Below, in pieces: positions 25,148 to 34,225 of a stretch of DNA of 64,000 nucleotides. The position numbers and the translations under genes are program-made. The stretch spans positions 1,364,001-1,428,000 of the forward strand of contig CAXXIH010000004.1 in the NCBI GenBank assembly GCA_963663365.2, given 5' to 3'. The notes below the pieces were generated by a model, which was not told the origin of the DNA, ran no database searches, and saw only the letters and a program-made list of their open reading frames with translations. The first letter of the stretch is position 1. Each line of letters starts with the position of its first letter. The stretch comes from G963663365 sp963663365. Its GTDB lineage: Bacteria > Hinthialibacterota > Hinthialibacteria > Hinthialibacterales > G963663365.

Positions 25148-26350
25148 ATGCCTGCACCGCCATACTGCGCCATTATGCCTGCACCGGATCGCTTATTAAT
25201 TCATAATGGACAAGTTGTAACCGCCGAAGGATTGATTACACCGGGCTATGTTGCCATTGAAAACGGTGTTATTGCCGGATTTGGAAGCACCTCCGATATT
25301 GACGATATCGAATGGGAACATCAGTACGATGCACAATGGAATTGGGTGTTGCCCGGTTTGATTGATTTGCATCTGCAGGGAGGATTCGGAAAATCTTTCT
25401 TTGATGCAGATGAAGGTGTTGTGCAAACCGTCTCACAAAATCTCCCCTCGCATGGAGTAACGGGCTTTTTGGCAACGACCGCGTTTTTGCATAACGACGT
25501 CACGCCGATTGCTCATTTACGGGATGCCATTGCGGCGTATGACCAGCCCGGCGCGGAAGCATTGGGAATCCATGTTGAGGGTCCATTTCTAAATGCCGAA
25601 TGCAGAGGCGGGTTCTCACCGGAGCATATCCATGAACCGGATTCCTCTTTGTTTGAGGAAATTTTAGAAGCTGCCGGTGACCGGCTGCGGATGATGACGC
25701 TTGCGCCGGAGAAGGTTGTTGAGGCGGGATTCATTCGAAAACTAATTGATAGAGGCATTGTGGCCGCAATGGGACACACGGCTGCATCGGCGGAAATCGC
25801 CGGCGAAGCCGTCATCCTGGGGATGCATTACGCTACGCATTTATATAACGCCATGGCGCCGTTTCATCATCGTGAGCCGGGACCGATTGGTGTTGCGCTG
25901 ACGCGTCCCGAGGTTGTGGCTGAATTGATTTTGGATGGTGTGCATGTTCATCCCGATGCCATCAAACTCGCCGTTGCCTGCAAAGGTATGACTGGGATTG
26001 CCGCATGCACGGATGGCACGCCATTGCTCGGACAAACCGATGGTACCTACGAGCGCTGGGGGCACACGCTGACTGTTAAGGATGGAACCGCACGAAAAGA
26101 AGACGGCACATTGGTCGGAACAACCAAGCCGCTTGTGAAACATTTGGAATATTTAAGCAGCGTTACCGGTGTACCGGTTGAAGAAGCGATTACGGCATTT
26201 TCCGCAACACCGGCGAAGGTTTTGGGACTGAATGACCGCAAGGGATTGATACAAACCGGCTATGATGCCGATATTGCTGTTATCAGTGCCGGATTCGAGC
26301 CAATTGCCACCTGGTGCCGGGGTGTGCAAACCTTTGGAACGGAAGCCTAA
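25148..26350 (+). CDS. nagA: N-acetylglucosamine-6-phosphate deacetylase
   Basis: A 400-residue (or 391 from a second ATG at 25175) cytoplasmic amidohydrolase that removes acetate from GlcNAc-6-phosphate. VLPGLIDLHLQGGFGKSF is the metal-site start, with Gln replacing the second His as in several NagA enzymes. LGIHVEGPFLN holds the metal Glu, AAMGHTAAS and HYATHLYNAMAPFHHREPG the histidines and substrate loop, and LILDGVHVHPDA and ACTDGTPL the end of the site. The strong match makes this firm; the start is uncertain because neither ATG has a good ribosome site and the first 12 bases of each are the same. It links this cluster to amino-sugar use. Confidence 0.9.
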   Translation: MPAPPYCAIMPAPDRLLIHNGQVVTAEGLITPGYVAIENGVIAGFGSTSDIDDIEWEHQYDAQWNWVLPGLIDLHLQGGFGKSFFDADEGVVQTVSQNLPSHGVTGFLATTAFLHNDVTPIAHLRDAIAAYDQPGAEALGIHVEGPFLNAECRGGFSPEHIHEPDSSLFEEILEAAGDRLRMMTLAPEKVVEAGFIRKLIDRGIVAAMGHTAASAEIAGEAVILGMHYATHLYNAMAPFHHREPGPIGVALTRPEVVAELILDGVHVHPDAIKLAVACKGMTGIAACTDGTPLLGQTDGTYERWGHTLTVKDGTARKEDGTLVGTTKPLVKHLEYLSSVTGVPVEEAITAFSATPAKVLGLNDRKGLIQTGYDADIAVISAGFEPIATWCRGVQTFGTEA

Positions 26351-26378
26351 GCATTCGTTCCGATTTTACCGTTCATTC

Positions 26379-27701
26379 TTACACTGCCGGATAAGTCCAG
26401 GGTTTGCGATATCTCCGGCTTAAAAGCTGACTTGCCTGCGGATCGCCGACAATGTCTTGTTTTTCACCATCCCATTGAACTGAACGACCCAACTTGTAGG
26501 AAAGCATGGCCAAAAGACTCATGGTTGTGGCGCGATGCCCGATTTCAATATCGCATACCGGACGTTTTTTGTTTTGGATGCAATCCAAAAGATCCATCCA
26601 TAGTCCTTCGATATTTTCGCAATCCTTATTGAACTTGTTTTCAAAAACGCTGTCTTCGTGAATCAAGGGTTGTTTGGTATCGCGGGGATAAAAGGTCCAG
26701 CCATCGAGCCAGCCCATGTGAAATGTTCCCTCGGTACCATAGAAATAGACGCCGATATTCGTTTTTCCGGCGGGATCGGGTGCACAGTTACGGTGTTCCC
26801 AGGTCGCGGTGTAGGATTCGAATTCAAAAAGCGCGGTCTGGGTATCGGGCGTATTACTGCTGTCTTGTTGCACATACCGGCCGCCGCTTGAGGATACACG
26901 TTTGGGATGCTGTTCCTCTGACCACCAGAGTATTTGATCCAGCCAATGGATACCCCAATCGCCGATTTGCCCGTTGGCATAATCCATAAAGAAACGGAAT
27001 CCTTTGGGATGCAGCGCACGATTAAACTGCCGGAACGGAGCCGGACCGCACCACATATCCCAATCCAAACCTTCGGGCGGATCTTCATTCGGCGTCGGTT
27101 CACCCGGGCCGCGTCCACCGTAGACAAAGGCACGCACCGCGCTGATCTTGCCGACTTTGCCGGATCGTAAGAATTCAAGTCCGGTACGGTTATGTACGCC
27201 CACGCGCCGGTGTGTGCCCACTTGCACGGCACGGTCGGCTGCGCGGGCCGCTTTGACCATTGCAGTTCCTTCATGAATTGTATGGCAAACCGGCTTCTCG
27301 ACATAAACATGCGCGCCCGCCTCCACGGCCGCGATCATCGGCAAAGCATGCCAATGGTCGGGTGTCGCCACGATCACGATTTCGGGTTGCTCCTTTTTCA
27401 ATAATTCCCGGTAATCGCCATAGGTGCGCGGCTGATCGCCTGAAAATTTTATGACCTGTTCCTCGGCCTCTTTCAGTATTTTCCGGTCCACATCGCATAA
27501 GCCCACAATTGTGCTCTCCCCCGATGCCATGGCATGCGTGCAGATATTCATGCCCCACCATCCGGATCCGATAACCGCGGTTTTGTATTTTTTGCCGCGT
27601 GCACGTACAGCAATCGCCGGAAAAGAGAGCGCCGCACCGGCGGCAGCAGCCGTGGTTAAAAAGGAGCGGCGTCTCATTGAAGGGGAGTGATGGTTGGACA
27701 T
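26379..27701 (-). CDS. Tat-exported Gfo/Idh/MocA-family oxidoreductase
   Basis: A 440-residue predicted periplasmic dehydrogenase. Leader MRRRSFLTTAAAAGAALSFP is twin-arginine. TAVIGSGWWGMNICTHA is the Rossmann loop, VIVATPDHWHALPMI and VYVEKPVCHTIHEG the active-site signatures. The C-terminal domain shows GLDWDMWCGPAPFR, DYANGQIGDWGIHWLDQILWW and YRKPWTYPAV, a pattern frequent in planctomycete paralogues. The frame is open upstream to 28112 but those 137 residues are not leader-like; the ATG at 27701 has GGAGG nine bases before it. It is divergent from a second member at 27925. Confidence 0.92.
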   Translation of the reverse strand: MSNHHSPSMRRRSFLTTAAAAGAALSFPAIAVRARGKKYKTAVIGSGWWGMNICTHAMASGESTIVGLCDVDRKILKEAEEQVIKFSGDQPRTYGDYRELLKKEQPEIVIVATPDHWHALPMIAAVEAGAHVYVEKPVCHTIHEGTAMVKAARAADRAVQVGTHRRVGVHNRTGLEFLRSGKVGKISAVRAFVYGGRGPGEPTPNEDPPEGLDWDMWCGPAPFRQFNRALHPKGFRFFMDYANGQIGDWGIHWLDQILWWSEEQHPKRVSSSGGRYVQQDSSNTPDTQTALFEFESYTATWEHRNCAPDPAGKTNIGVYFYGTEGTFHMGWLDGWTFYPRDTKQPLIHEDSVFENKFNKDCENIEGLWMDLLDCIQNKKRPVCDIEIGHRATTMSLLAMLSYKLGRSVQWDGEKQDIVGDPQASQLLSRRYRKPWTYPAV

Positions 27702-27924
27702 TGATCTATACCTCCACAAGCGCTGGCAATAATTCTTCGTAAAATCATTGTGAGTAGCGCAGTTTATCATATTTTCCGGTTTGTTCCCATCATGTTGAAT
27801 ATCATGGTTTTGTCTGAAAAAGCCGCTCGTAACAATCCGAAGAATGATGTATTTTGATTCAATTGGTGCAAACTTAGATTCGGCTGTCGATCCAACAGGC
27901 TTCTTATAAGCACGAGGTGGTACA

Positions 27925-29250
27925 ATGGGACAACAAGAAATATCCCGGCGTGATTTTGTTAAAACTACAGCGGCTGGAACGGCTACACTGCTCTCAGCGT
28001 CAACGTCCAATGTTCTTGGAGCCAACGAGAAAGTGCGTGTTGGCTTTATTGGAACCGGAAACCGTGGGCAGTATAACATCAAGCAATTTCTGCTTTGCCC
28101 GGATGCGCACATTGTGGCTGTATGCGATGTGGACCGGGAGCGTATGGCTCAGGCCAATGAATTGGCTGGTGGTGAGGCCGAGATGTTCCATGATTTTCGT
28201 GAATTGCTGGATCGTAAAGACATCGATGCCGTTTGCATCACAACACCGGATCATTGGCACTGCCTCAATTTTATTTATGCCTGCGAAGCGAAAAAGGATA
28301 TTTATATCGACAAACCGATTTCGGTTGTGATTACCGAGGGGCGGGCGATGGTCAATGCCGCCCGCAAAAATAATATCGTCTCACAAGTGGGATCGGAACA
28401 ACATTCCACGCCTCATTTTCTTGAAGCCGTGGATTTGATTCATCGCGGAGTTCTTGGACCGATATCGGTTGTGAAGTGCTGGAACTACGGCAATACCGCG
28501 CCTGAAGGACTTGGGAATCCGGCTGATTGCGATCCTCCCGAAACGCTCGATTGGGATTTGTGGCTCGGCCCAGCGCCTAAAGTTCCTTACAATCCCAACC
28601 GTTGTTTTTATAACTACCGTTGGTTTTGGGATTACTGCGGCGGACAGCTGACCGATTGGGGTGCGCATCACATGGATATCATTCTTTGGGCCTTAAAAGA
28701 GAAAGCGCCCAGGGCCGTGATGTGCCAAGGAGGGATTTATGCGCTCACCGATAACCGGGAAACTCCGGACACTTTCGAATGTACATGGGAAATCGGTGAA
28801 AAGACTCTGGTTACCTATAGCTATCGAAACGGTAATGGTTTTAAACATAACGGGCATTCATACGGAATCGAATTTTATGGGACAGAAGGCACGATGACCT
28901 TAACCCGCAGTGGCTATGAGATCACTCCCGAAAAACGCCGTAATGCCAAGACCGGGGAAGAGGAGTTGCGTTGTGAGGCCAAAGAATCTTGGGGACATGA
29001 CACTCAAGAAGTTCGGCAGATTCAAAACTTTCTGGATTGCGTGAAAAGCCGTGACCGGTGTGTCTGCGATATCGAGTGGGGCCACCGTTTTACCAGCGCG
29101 TTGCAGCTGGGCAATGTTTCTTATCATGCCAAGCAACGCGTGGAGTGGGACGCCGAAAAAGAGCAGGTCACCAATCTTCCCGAAGCGAATAAGTATCTGT
29201 TCAAAGATTACCGCCACCCCTGGAGTTATATGGAGTGGTTGAAGAGCTGA
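27925..29250 (+). CDS. Tat-exported Gfo/Idh/MocA-family oxidoreductase
   Basis: A 441-residue paralogue of the divergent gene. The leader ISRRDFVKTTAAGTATLLSA is twin-arginine. VGFIGTGNRGQYNIKQFL is the nucleotide loop, VCITTPDHWHCLNFI and IYIDKPISVVITEG the active-site segments (DKP in place of EKP). LDWDLWLGPAPKVPYNP, YCGGQLTDWGAHHMDIILW and YRHPWSYMEW match its divergent partner. GAGGTGG lies about six bases before the ATG. It lies 30 bp upstream of a large secreted carbohydrate-active protein gene, so an extracytoplasmic sugar-processing unit is likely. Confidence 0.92.
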   Translation: MGQQEISRRDFVKTTAAGTATLLSASTSNVLGANEKVRVGFIGTGNRGQYNIKQFLLCPDAHIVAVCDVDRERMAQANELAGGEAEMFHDFRELLDRKDIDAVCITTPDHWHCLNFIYACEAKKDIYIDKPISVVITEGRAMVNAARKNNIVSQVGSEQHSTPHFLEAVDLIHRGVLGPISVVKCWNYGNTAPEGLGNPADCDPPETLDWDLWLGPAPKVPYNPNRCFYNYRWFWDYCGGQLTDWGAHHMDIILWALKEKAPRAVMCQGGIYALTDNRETPDTFECTWEIGEKTLVTYSYRNGNGFKHNGHSYGIEFYGTEGTMTLTRSGYEITPEKRRNAKTGEEELRCEAKESWGHDTQEVRQIQNFLDCVKSRDRCVCDIEWGHRFTSALQLGNVSYHAKQRVEWDAEKEQVTNLPEANKYLFKDYRHPWSYMEWLKS

Positions 29251-29280
29251 TGAGAATAACTATGAATCAGGATGGTGATG

Positions 29281-32103
29281 ATGTTGAGTAATCCACGTTT
29301 TGCCTATTGTCTATTGCCGCTATTTCTTTTCGTTTCAGTAGCCTATGGAGAACAAGAATATCGTTGGCCCGCTCCGCAGTTGCTTCCGCCTCCTCCGGCA
29401 GCGGTCCCGCCGGTGTTGGTGATTCCTCAAATCGAACAGGCACCGGAAATTGATGGCGATCTCTCCGATGCGTGCTGGAAGAATGCTGTCACAGCGACGC
29501 CGTTTCTTCGTGTGTATGAAGGGCTTTTCTCCGAATTTCCGACTTTGGCCAAGCTCGCGTATGATGAAACGAATCTGTATGTGGCCTTTACGTGCATTAA
29601 GGTCGACCCATCCGCGCATACAAAGAAAGAGTATGCGGAAGTATTGTTGACTCCCCCTACAACAACCGAATTTTATAAAGCGGCGGTCAGCGATGAAGGA
29701 AAACTCGATACTTCAATCTGGGGCGGGATTCCTATCCCGCAATGGGAAGGCGATGTCCGTTACGCTGTCAAGAAAAAAGAGAATATCTGGTTTGCAGAAT
29801 ATGCAATTCCCTATTCGGCGATGAAGACAACGATGCCCAAACCGGGGGATGCTTGGAAAGCCAATTTGGGACGGCGCGCGGAACTGGATTATCGCTATAA
29901 CGTGGCTTGGGCCGTCACCTACGCTTGGTTCTATGAGCCGCAATTCTTCGGAGAAATTCGATTTGGCGGTCCAAAGGCTGTATCCGCGGAAATCTTAGAG
30001 ATAAGCCAGCCTGTTCCCAACCAAAATAATTTACGTATCAAACTGACCAATCGCGGCAAAGAAGCCGTGAAATGTGTTGTGAAAGCTCTGCAGCAGGGAC
30101 TTGGCCCGGATCGTGTGGCGTACTTCCGGGAGCTAACAATGCTGGCGAACGATTCATCGGAATTGCCGGTCAACTATGGAATTCCCGATGGCGGACCGCA
30201 GGTAACCACCCTATATGTGATTAACACGGCTAACGGTAAGGATTTGCTGCGGCAATCGCTGCCCAGCCATTTCCCGAAATTACGTGAACCCTATCGAGAA
30301 GCCCTGGAAATCCTCGACCGCATCGAAGAGCCCTGCCGAACCTACTTATGGCAGCGTGAAGATGACAAAAAGGAACTGGCCAAACTCCGCGAAGAAGCAA
30401 AACGCCTGCAACCTATCGTTGAAGGCGGATCGACATCTTTGGATGAATGGCAGGCTGCTCAAGATGCGGTTGAAGGACTTTGGGGCCGCGCCAAAAAACT
30501 GGAGTGGTGGCTATCCAATTACAAGCTGCTTGCTGATCGCAATTTCGCGATTGTTACCCAAACAACTCTGCGCAAACTGCTGCGGAACGAAGCGGTTTTG
30601 GCTCCACCTGCCGCAAATGCCGCTGTCAGCGCCGCCCGTGGTGAATTTGAAGCAATCCAAGCCGTGATTATTCCCAGAAACTCGATCTTAAAGAATGTGC
30701 GTCTCGAACTCACGCCGCTTACGAATGGACAGGGCGAAAGTATCCCCGTTGAGAATTTGGATTGGAGATGGGTGGATTTTGTACGTACCCGTCAGCCACA
30801 TTGCCCTGTTGACTATATCGGTTGGTACCCGGATCCGCTGTTACCTGGTGCGCCGAAAATAATTCCTGCCGAAACAATCCATCAGCCCGTATGGCTTATG
30901 GTGCATGTTCCAAAAGACATTCCCGGGGGCGATTATCGGGGGATGGTGCGTGTGGTTGCAGATAATTGTGAGCCATGGGAGTTTGAACTCACGGTACATG
31001 TGTATGGATTTGAACTTCCTCTACGGCCCGCTTTAAAAACCTCATTGTGGCTTCACCAAACCAAAATTGCCGATTGGTACGGTTGGAAAGAGATACCGGA
31101 TGACGTGCGTCTGAACCAATATGCTTTCCTCCTGGAGCATCGCATCAATCCCGCCCCGATCTTCGAGCCGTATTTGGCAGTAGAAGATTTGCCATTCTGT
31201 ATTGAACGCGGCCTGAATGCCGTACAGCTCGGCTTTGCGGCAGCCGCCCATTGGCCGATGAAGAACAGGGAGATCGTCGACGAATGTTACAAGTTCTTAA
31301 AAGAGCGCGACCTGATGGAATTAGGTTTCATTTATGCGCAAGATGAGCCTTCGCCTGGCGAATTTCCATCTGTTCGGGATGCCCTGGAGCATGTCCGCCA
31401 GGCGTACCCCGATTTGCGCCGGGTTTGCACGGTTTCACCGCCGGCCGAAGGTCTTGTGGGCAGTGTGGATACTTGGATCGTCGGTCCGAATCTTTATAAC
31501 TACAAACCGGTTGCAGATCGTGTGGAAGCCGGCGATGAGCTCTGGTTGTATCTCTCTGCCAGTGTTAAACGCCCGTTTGTCAACTGGTACATGGATTACA
31601 GCGCTGTCGAAAACAGACTGATTACGTGGCACTGCTGGAAATACGGCGCCACCGGGCTCTTGTATTGGGGGATCAACGAATGGCAACAGAATCTCAAGCC
31701 ATGGACCGGCGATCCCAAAATCGATGAGGCCATCGAACAAGGCGTCCGTTGGCCGGATGTTCCTTGGAATACTTGGTCCTATTTGAATTCCAATGGTGAA
31801 GCGCAACTCGTTTATCCGGGACCGGATGGTGAATTCTGGAGCAGCATCCGCTTGGAAATCATACGCGATGCAATTGAAGATTACGATTACTTCGCATTGC
31901 TAAAAGCGAGTTGTGATCAGTTGGCTTCACGCAATGACGAAGGCGCCAAGGCACTGCTTGTACAATCACAAGCCCTATTGGATATCAGTCCGCCTCTGGT
32001 TTATGACCTGACCCAAAGCACGGATGATCCTCAGGCGCTATTGGACCGGCGTGATGCTGTTGCGCGGCAAATCGAACGGAATATGGAGATTGGTAAGCCC
32101 TAG
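29281..32103 (+). CDS. Secreted CBM9-like + DUF4091/GH123-like glycoside hydrolase candidate
   Basis: A 940-residue exported protein. The signal peptide is residues 1-23 (ends VAYGEQ). Residues about 45-230 resemble a family 9 carbohydrate-binding module: IDGDLSDACWKNAVTATPF, YDETNLYVAFTC, WFAEYAIPYSAM, WKANLGRR. Residues about 350-430 hold a helical charged stretch. Residues from about 560 resemble DUF4091/GH123: GDYRGMVRVVADN, ELPLRPALKTSLW, FIYAQDEPSPGEF with a D-E pair like that used by GH123 N-acetylgalactosaminidases, GLLYWGINEW and IRLEIIRDAIEDYDY near the end. ATGs at 29272, 29278 and 29281 compete; AGGA best serves 29281. Activity is inferred, not proven. Confidence 0.8.
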   Translation: MLSNPRFAYCLLPLFLFVSVAYGEQEYRWPAPQLLPPPPAAVPPVLVIPQIEQAPEIDGDLSDACWKNAVTATPFLRVYEGLFSEFPTLAKLAYDETNLYVAFTCIKVDPSAHTKKEYAEVLLTPPTTTEFYKAAVSDEGKLDTSIWGGIPIPQWEGDVRYAVKKKENIWFAEYAIPYSAMKTTMPKPGDAWKANLGRRAELDYRYNVAWAVTYAWFYEPQFFGEIRFGGPKAVSAEILEISQPVPNQNNLRIKLTNRGKEAVKCVVKALQQGLGPDRVAYFRELTMLANDSSELPVNYGIPDGGPQVTTLYVINTANGKDLLRQSLPSHFPKLREPYREALEILDRIEEPCRTYLWQREDDKKELAKLREEAKRLQPIVEGGSTSLDEWQAAQDAVEGLWGRAKKLEWWLSNYKLLADRNFAIVTQTTLRKLLRNEAVLAPPAANAAVSAARGEFEAIQAVIIPRNSILKNVRLELTPLTNGQGESIPVENLDWRWVDFVRTRQPHCPVDYIGWYPDPLLPGAPKIIPAETIHQPVWLMVHVPKDIPGGDYRGMVRVVADNCEPWEFELTVHVYGFELPLRPALKTSLWLHQTKIADWYGWKEIPDDVRLNQYAFLLEHRINPAPIFEPYLAVEDLPFCIERGLNAVQLGFAAAAHWPMKNREIVDECYKFLKERDLMELGFIYAQDEPSPGEFPSVRDALEHVRQAYPDLRRVCTVSPPAEGLVGSVDTWIVGPNLYNYKPVADRVEAGDELWLYLSASVKRPFVNWYMDYSAVENRLITWHCWKYGATGLLYWGINEWQQNLKPWTGDPKIDEAIEQGVRWPDVPWNTWSYLNSNGEAQLVYPGPDGEFWSSIRLEIIRDAIEDYDYFALLKASCDQLASRNDEGAKALLVQSQALLDISPPLVYDLTQSTDDPQALLDRRDAVARQIERNMEIGKP

Positions 32104-32141
32104 CTTGAATGAGTGCTTGGATTTGAGCAACTTGATAGCAA

Positions 32142-33419
32142 ATGATATCACCGCCTATTCCAGACAATGAAGCCGAACGGCTGGCCGATCTTTACGCCCT
32201 GCGGATTCTCGATACACCGCCGGAGGATCGTTTCGATCAAATCGTCCGTCTGGCATCGTCGATTTTCGATGTGCCCATTGCCTATATCGCTCTGGTCGAT
32301 TCGGACCGGCAGTGGTTCAAGGCCAAATGTGGATTGCAGGCTGAGGGTACCGAACGGGATATCTCTTTTTGCGGTTTTACAATCCTTAAGAACTCACCGC
32401 TGATTATTGAAGATGCGGCCAATGATGAACGTTTTGCCGATAATCCCTTGGTTACGGATGACCCGTTTATTCGCTTTTATGCCGGTTATCCGTTACGGGG
32501 GCCGAATGGCTATAACGTCGGGACGCTTTGCTTGGCCGACCGGAAGCCCCGTTCATTAGAAAGCCAACAGCATAAGGCTTTTCAAACATTGGCCGAGTTG
32601 TCCGAATATCAGATCAATTTGGTCGGTTTGGTCGAAACACAGCGGGAACTTATCCGGACGAAAAATGCGCTAATCGAGACTCGCGAAACGCTTGCCAAAG
32701 AACTGGCTCAAGCCGCCGCTTATGTTGAATCCTTATTGCCGGAACATCTGCATGGCGATGTTGAGAGTAACTGGAAGTTTGTTAGTTCCTCCGAACTTGG
32801 CGGCGATATTTTCGGCCATCACTGGTTGGAGCCAGGCCAGCTGGCCTTTTATCTACTGGATGTGTGTGGCCATGGTGTGGGAGCGGCGTTACTGTCGATC
32901 TCGGCCTTCAATGCATTGCGAAGGCAAACGCTTCCCAATACGGATTTCATGGATCCCAGCGCGGTTCTTTCCGCACTAAACACCGCTTTTCCTATGTCTG
33001 CGCACGGGGAAAAGTATTTCACGGCGATCTACGGTGTCTACGATGTGAAGTCGCGTAAGTTACAGATCGCCAACGCGGGCCATCCGCCTGCATTGATCTT
33101 TGCTCCCGGCCAAAAAGAGCCCCGGCAAATCAAGGCGACAGGTTTGCCCGTCGGCTTGGTCCCCCAGCAGAATCTGAAAACAAAAGAATTTACGATTGAT
33201 GCCGGAAGCCGTATGTATCTTTTCAGTGATGGCGCTTATGAGGTCCGTACAAAAGACGGAATGTTCTCTGTCCAGGGGCTCATCGATCTTTTGGTATCGC
33301 TGCAATCCAGCGATGCATCCCGGGTACAGCAGGTCTATGAGCGTGTTCTTGCCATGAGCCAGCCATCCGGGTCCGGGCTGGACGACGATTTTTCGATTCT
33401 CGAATTTCGTTTTTCGTAA
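32142..33419 (+). CDS. GAF-domain PP2C/SpoIIE-type serine phosphatase (RsbU-like)
   Basis: A 425-residue cytoplasmic signalling protein. Residues about 10-165 are a GAF domain beginning ERLADLYALRILDTPPEDRF, with VPIAYIALVDSDRQWFKA and GYPLRGPNGYNVGTLCL. A coiled segment (about 165-190) leads to the phosphatase domain. Metal-binding acids are visible in SSELGGDIFGH, LDVCGHGVGAALLS, LFSDGAYEV and SGLDDDFSIL. Such proteins dephosphorylate anti-sigma antagonists or similar partners in response to a small ligand. No partner anti-sigma or antagonist gene is adjacent. It starts 38 bases after the GH-like gene. Confidence 0.93.
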   Translation: MISPPIPDNEAERLADLYALRILDTPPEDRFDQIVRLASSIFDVPIAYIALVDSDRQWFKAKCGLQAEGTERDISFCGFTILKNSPLIIEDAANDERFADNPLVTDDPFIRFYAGYPLRGPNGYNVGTLCLADRKPRSLESQQHKAFQTLAELSEYQINLVGLVETQRELIRTKNALIETRETLAKELAQAAAYVESLLPEHLHGDVESNWKFVSSSELGGDIFGHHWLEPGQLAFYLLDVCGHGVGAALLSISAFNALRRQTLPNTDFMDPSAVLSALNTAFPMSAHGEKYFTAIYGVYDVKSRKLQIANAGHPPALIFAPGQKEPRQIKATGLPVGLVPQQNLKTKEFTIDAGSRMYLFSDGAYEVRTKDGMFSVQGLIDLLVSLQSSDASRVQQVYERVLAMSQPSGSGLDDDFSILEFRFS

Positions 33420-33439
33420 CGGTTTTTAGGCTGACGATT

Positions 33440-34222
33440 TCAGGAAGCGTCTACAGCATTACGGATTTCATCCAAGTCTCGTTTCAGCGCCTTGCTGAAG
33501 ATGCTGATGTCGGAACTGTGCATCACCATATTTGCGCCCGCCTTGCACCATTCGATCTCCAAATCCGTCCCTTCGGAGTAGTGCAATCCAACGCCAACAT
33601 TTTTGGCCCGGCATTTACGGATAATGGTGTGGGCCGCTTCGGCAAATTTGGTGTGATGATATTGTTCGGGAATTCCCAAACTGCAAGAAAGATCGTGTGG
33701 TCCAACCAGTACCGCATCCAAACCGGGAACATCGAGAATCGCATCCAGATTTTCCATGGCCGGGACGCTTTCAATGTTGATCGTAAGCACGTTGTTTTTG
33801 TTACGGTTTTCGATATAGGCCAGGAGTTCCGGCTCGAGGGCACTCTTGTCTTTTAGTGCTTCGGACAAACGGCGGCCCTTTATCGGACGTAGTTTTGTGG
33901 CTCCAACCAGGGCCTCGACTTGTTCGACCGTTTCAACATAAGGGGCCACAATTCCGCAAGCACCCCCATCCAGAACTTTGCAGGCTTCATAGGGATCCGG
34001 GCTTGGAATCCGAACAATGGGCGGCAAGCCGATTTCGCGAAAAGCATGGCTCATAACCGACAAGGTCATGCGGTCAATTGGTGTGTGTTCTGTATCAAGG
34101 AACACGAAATCCAATCCGCTGTCCCGTACGCAGTAGGGCCATCCCGGGAATGTGGAAACAATCGCAGTTCCGTAAACACGTTTCCCGCACCGTAATGCTT
34201 CGCGTAATTCGTTGCCTGTCAT
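33440..34222 (-). CDS. HpcH/HpaI-family class II aldolase
   Basis: A 260-residue metal-dependent aldolase, distinct from the copy at 11353. VYGTAIVSTFPGWPYCVRDSGLDFVFLDTEHT is the N-terminal signature, IVRIPSPDPYEACKVLDGGACGIVAPYVET gives the catalytic arginine and the central loop, and the metal ligands lie in TINIESVPAMEN (Glu) and LVGPHDLSCSLGIPEQ (Asp). It would cleave or form 2-keto-3-deoxy-type compounds. Its stop lies 20 bases from the convergent phosphatase gene; a membrane protein gene lies three bases upstream on the same strand. Confidence 0.92.
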   Translation of the reverse strand: MTGNELREALRCGKRVYGTAIVSTFPGWPYCVRDSGLDFVFLDTEHTPIDRMTLSVMSHAFREIGLPPIVRIPSPDPYEACKVLDGGACGIVAPYVETVEQVEALVGATKLRPIKGRRLSEALKDKSALEPELLAYIENRNKNNVLTINIESVPAMENLDAILDVPGLDAVLVGPHDLSCSLGIPEQYHHTKFAEAAHTIIRKCRAKNVGVGLHYSEGTDLEIEWCKAGANMVMHSSDISIFSKALKRDLDEIRNAVDAS

Positions 34223-34225
34223 GAA

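Noticed and set aside
27702..28112. Long 5' extension of the exported Gfo/Idh/MocA gene at 26379
   Set aside because: The Tat leader begins right after the ATG at 27701 behind GGAGG; the extension also overlaps the divergent gene.
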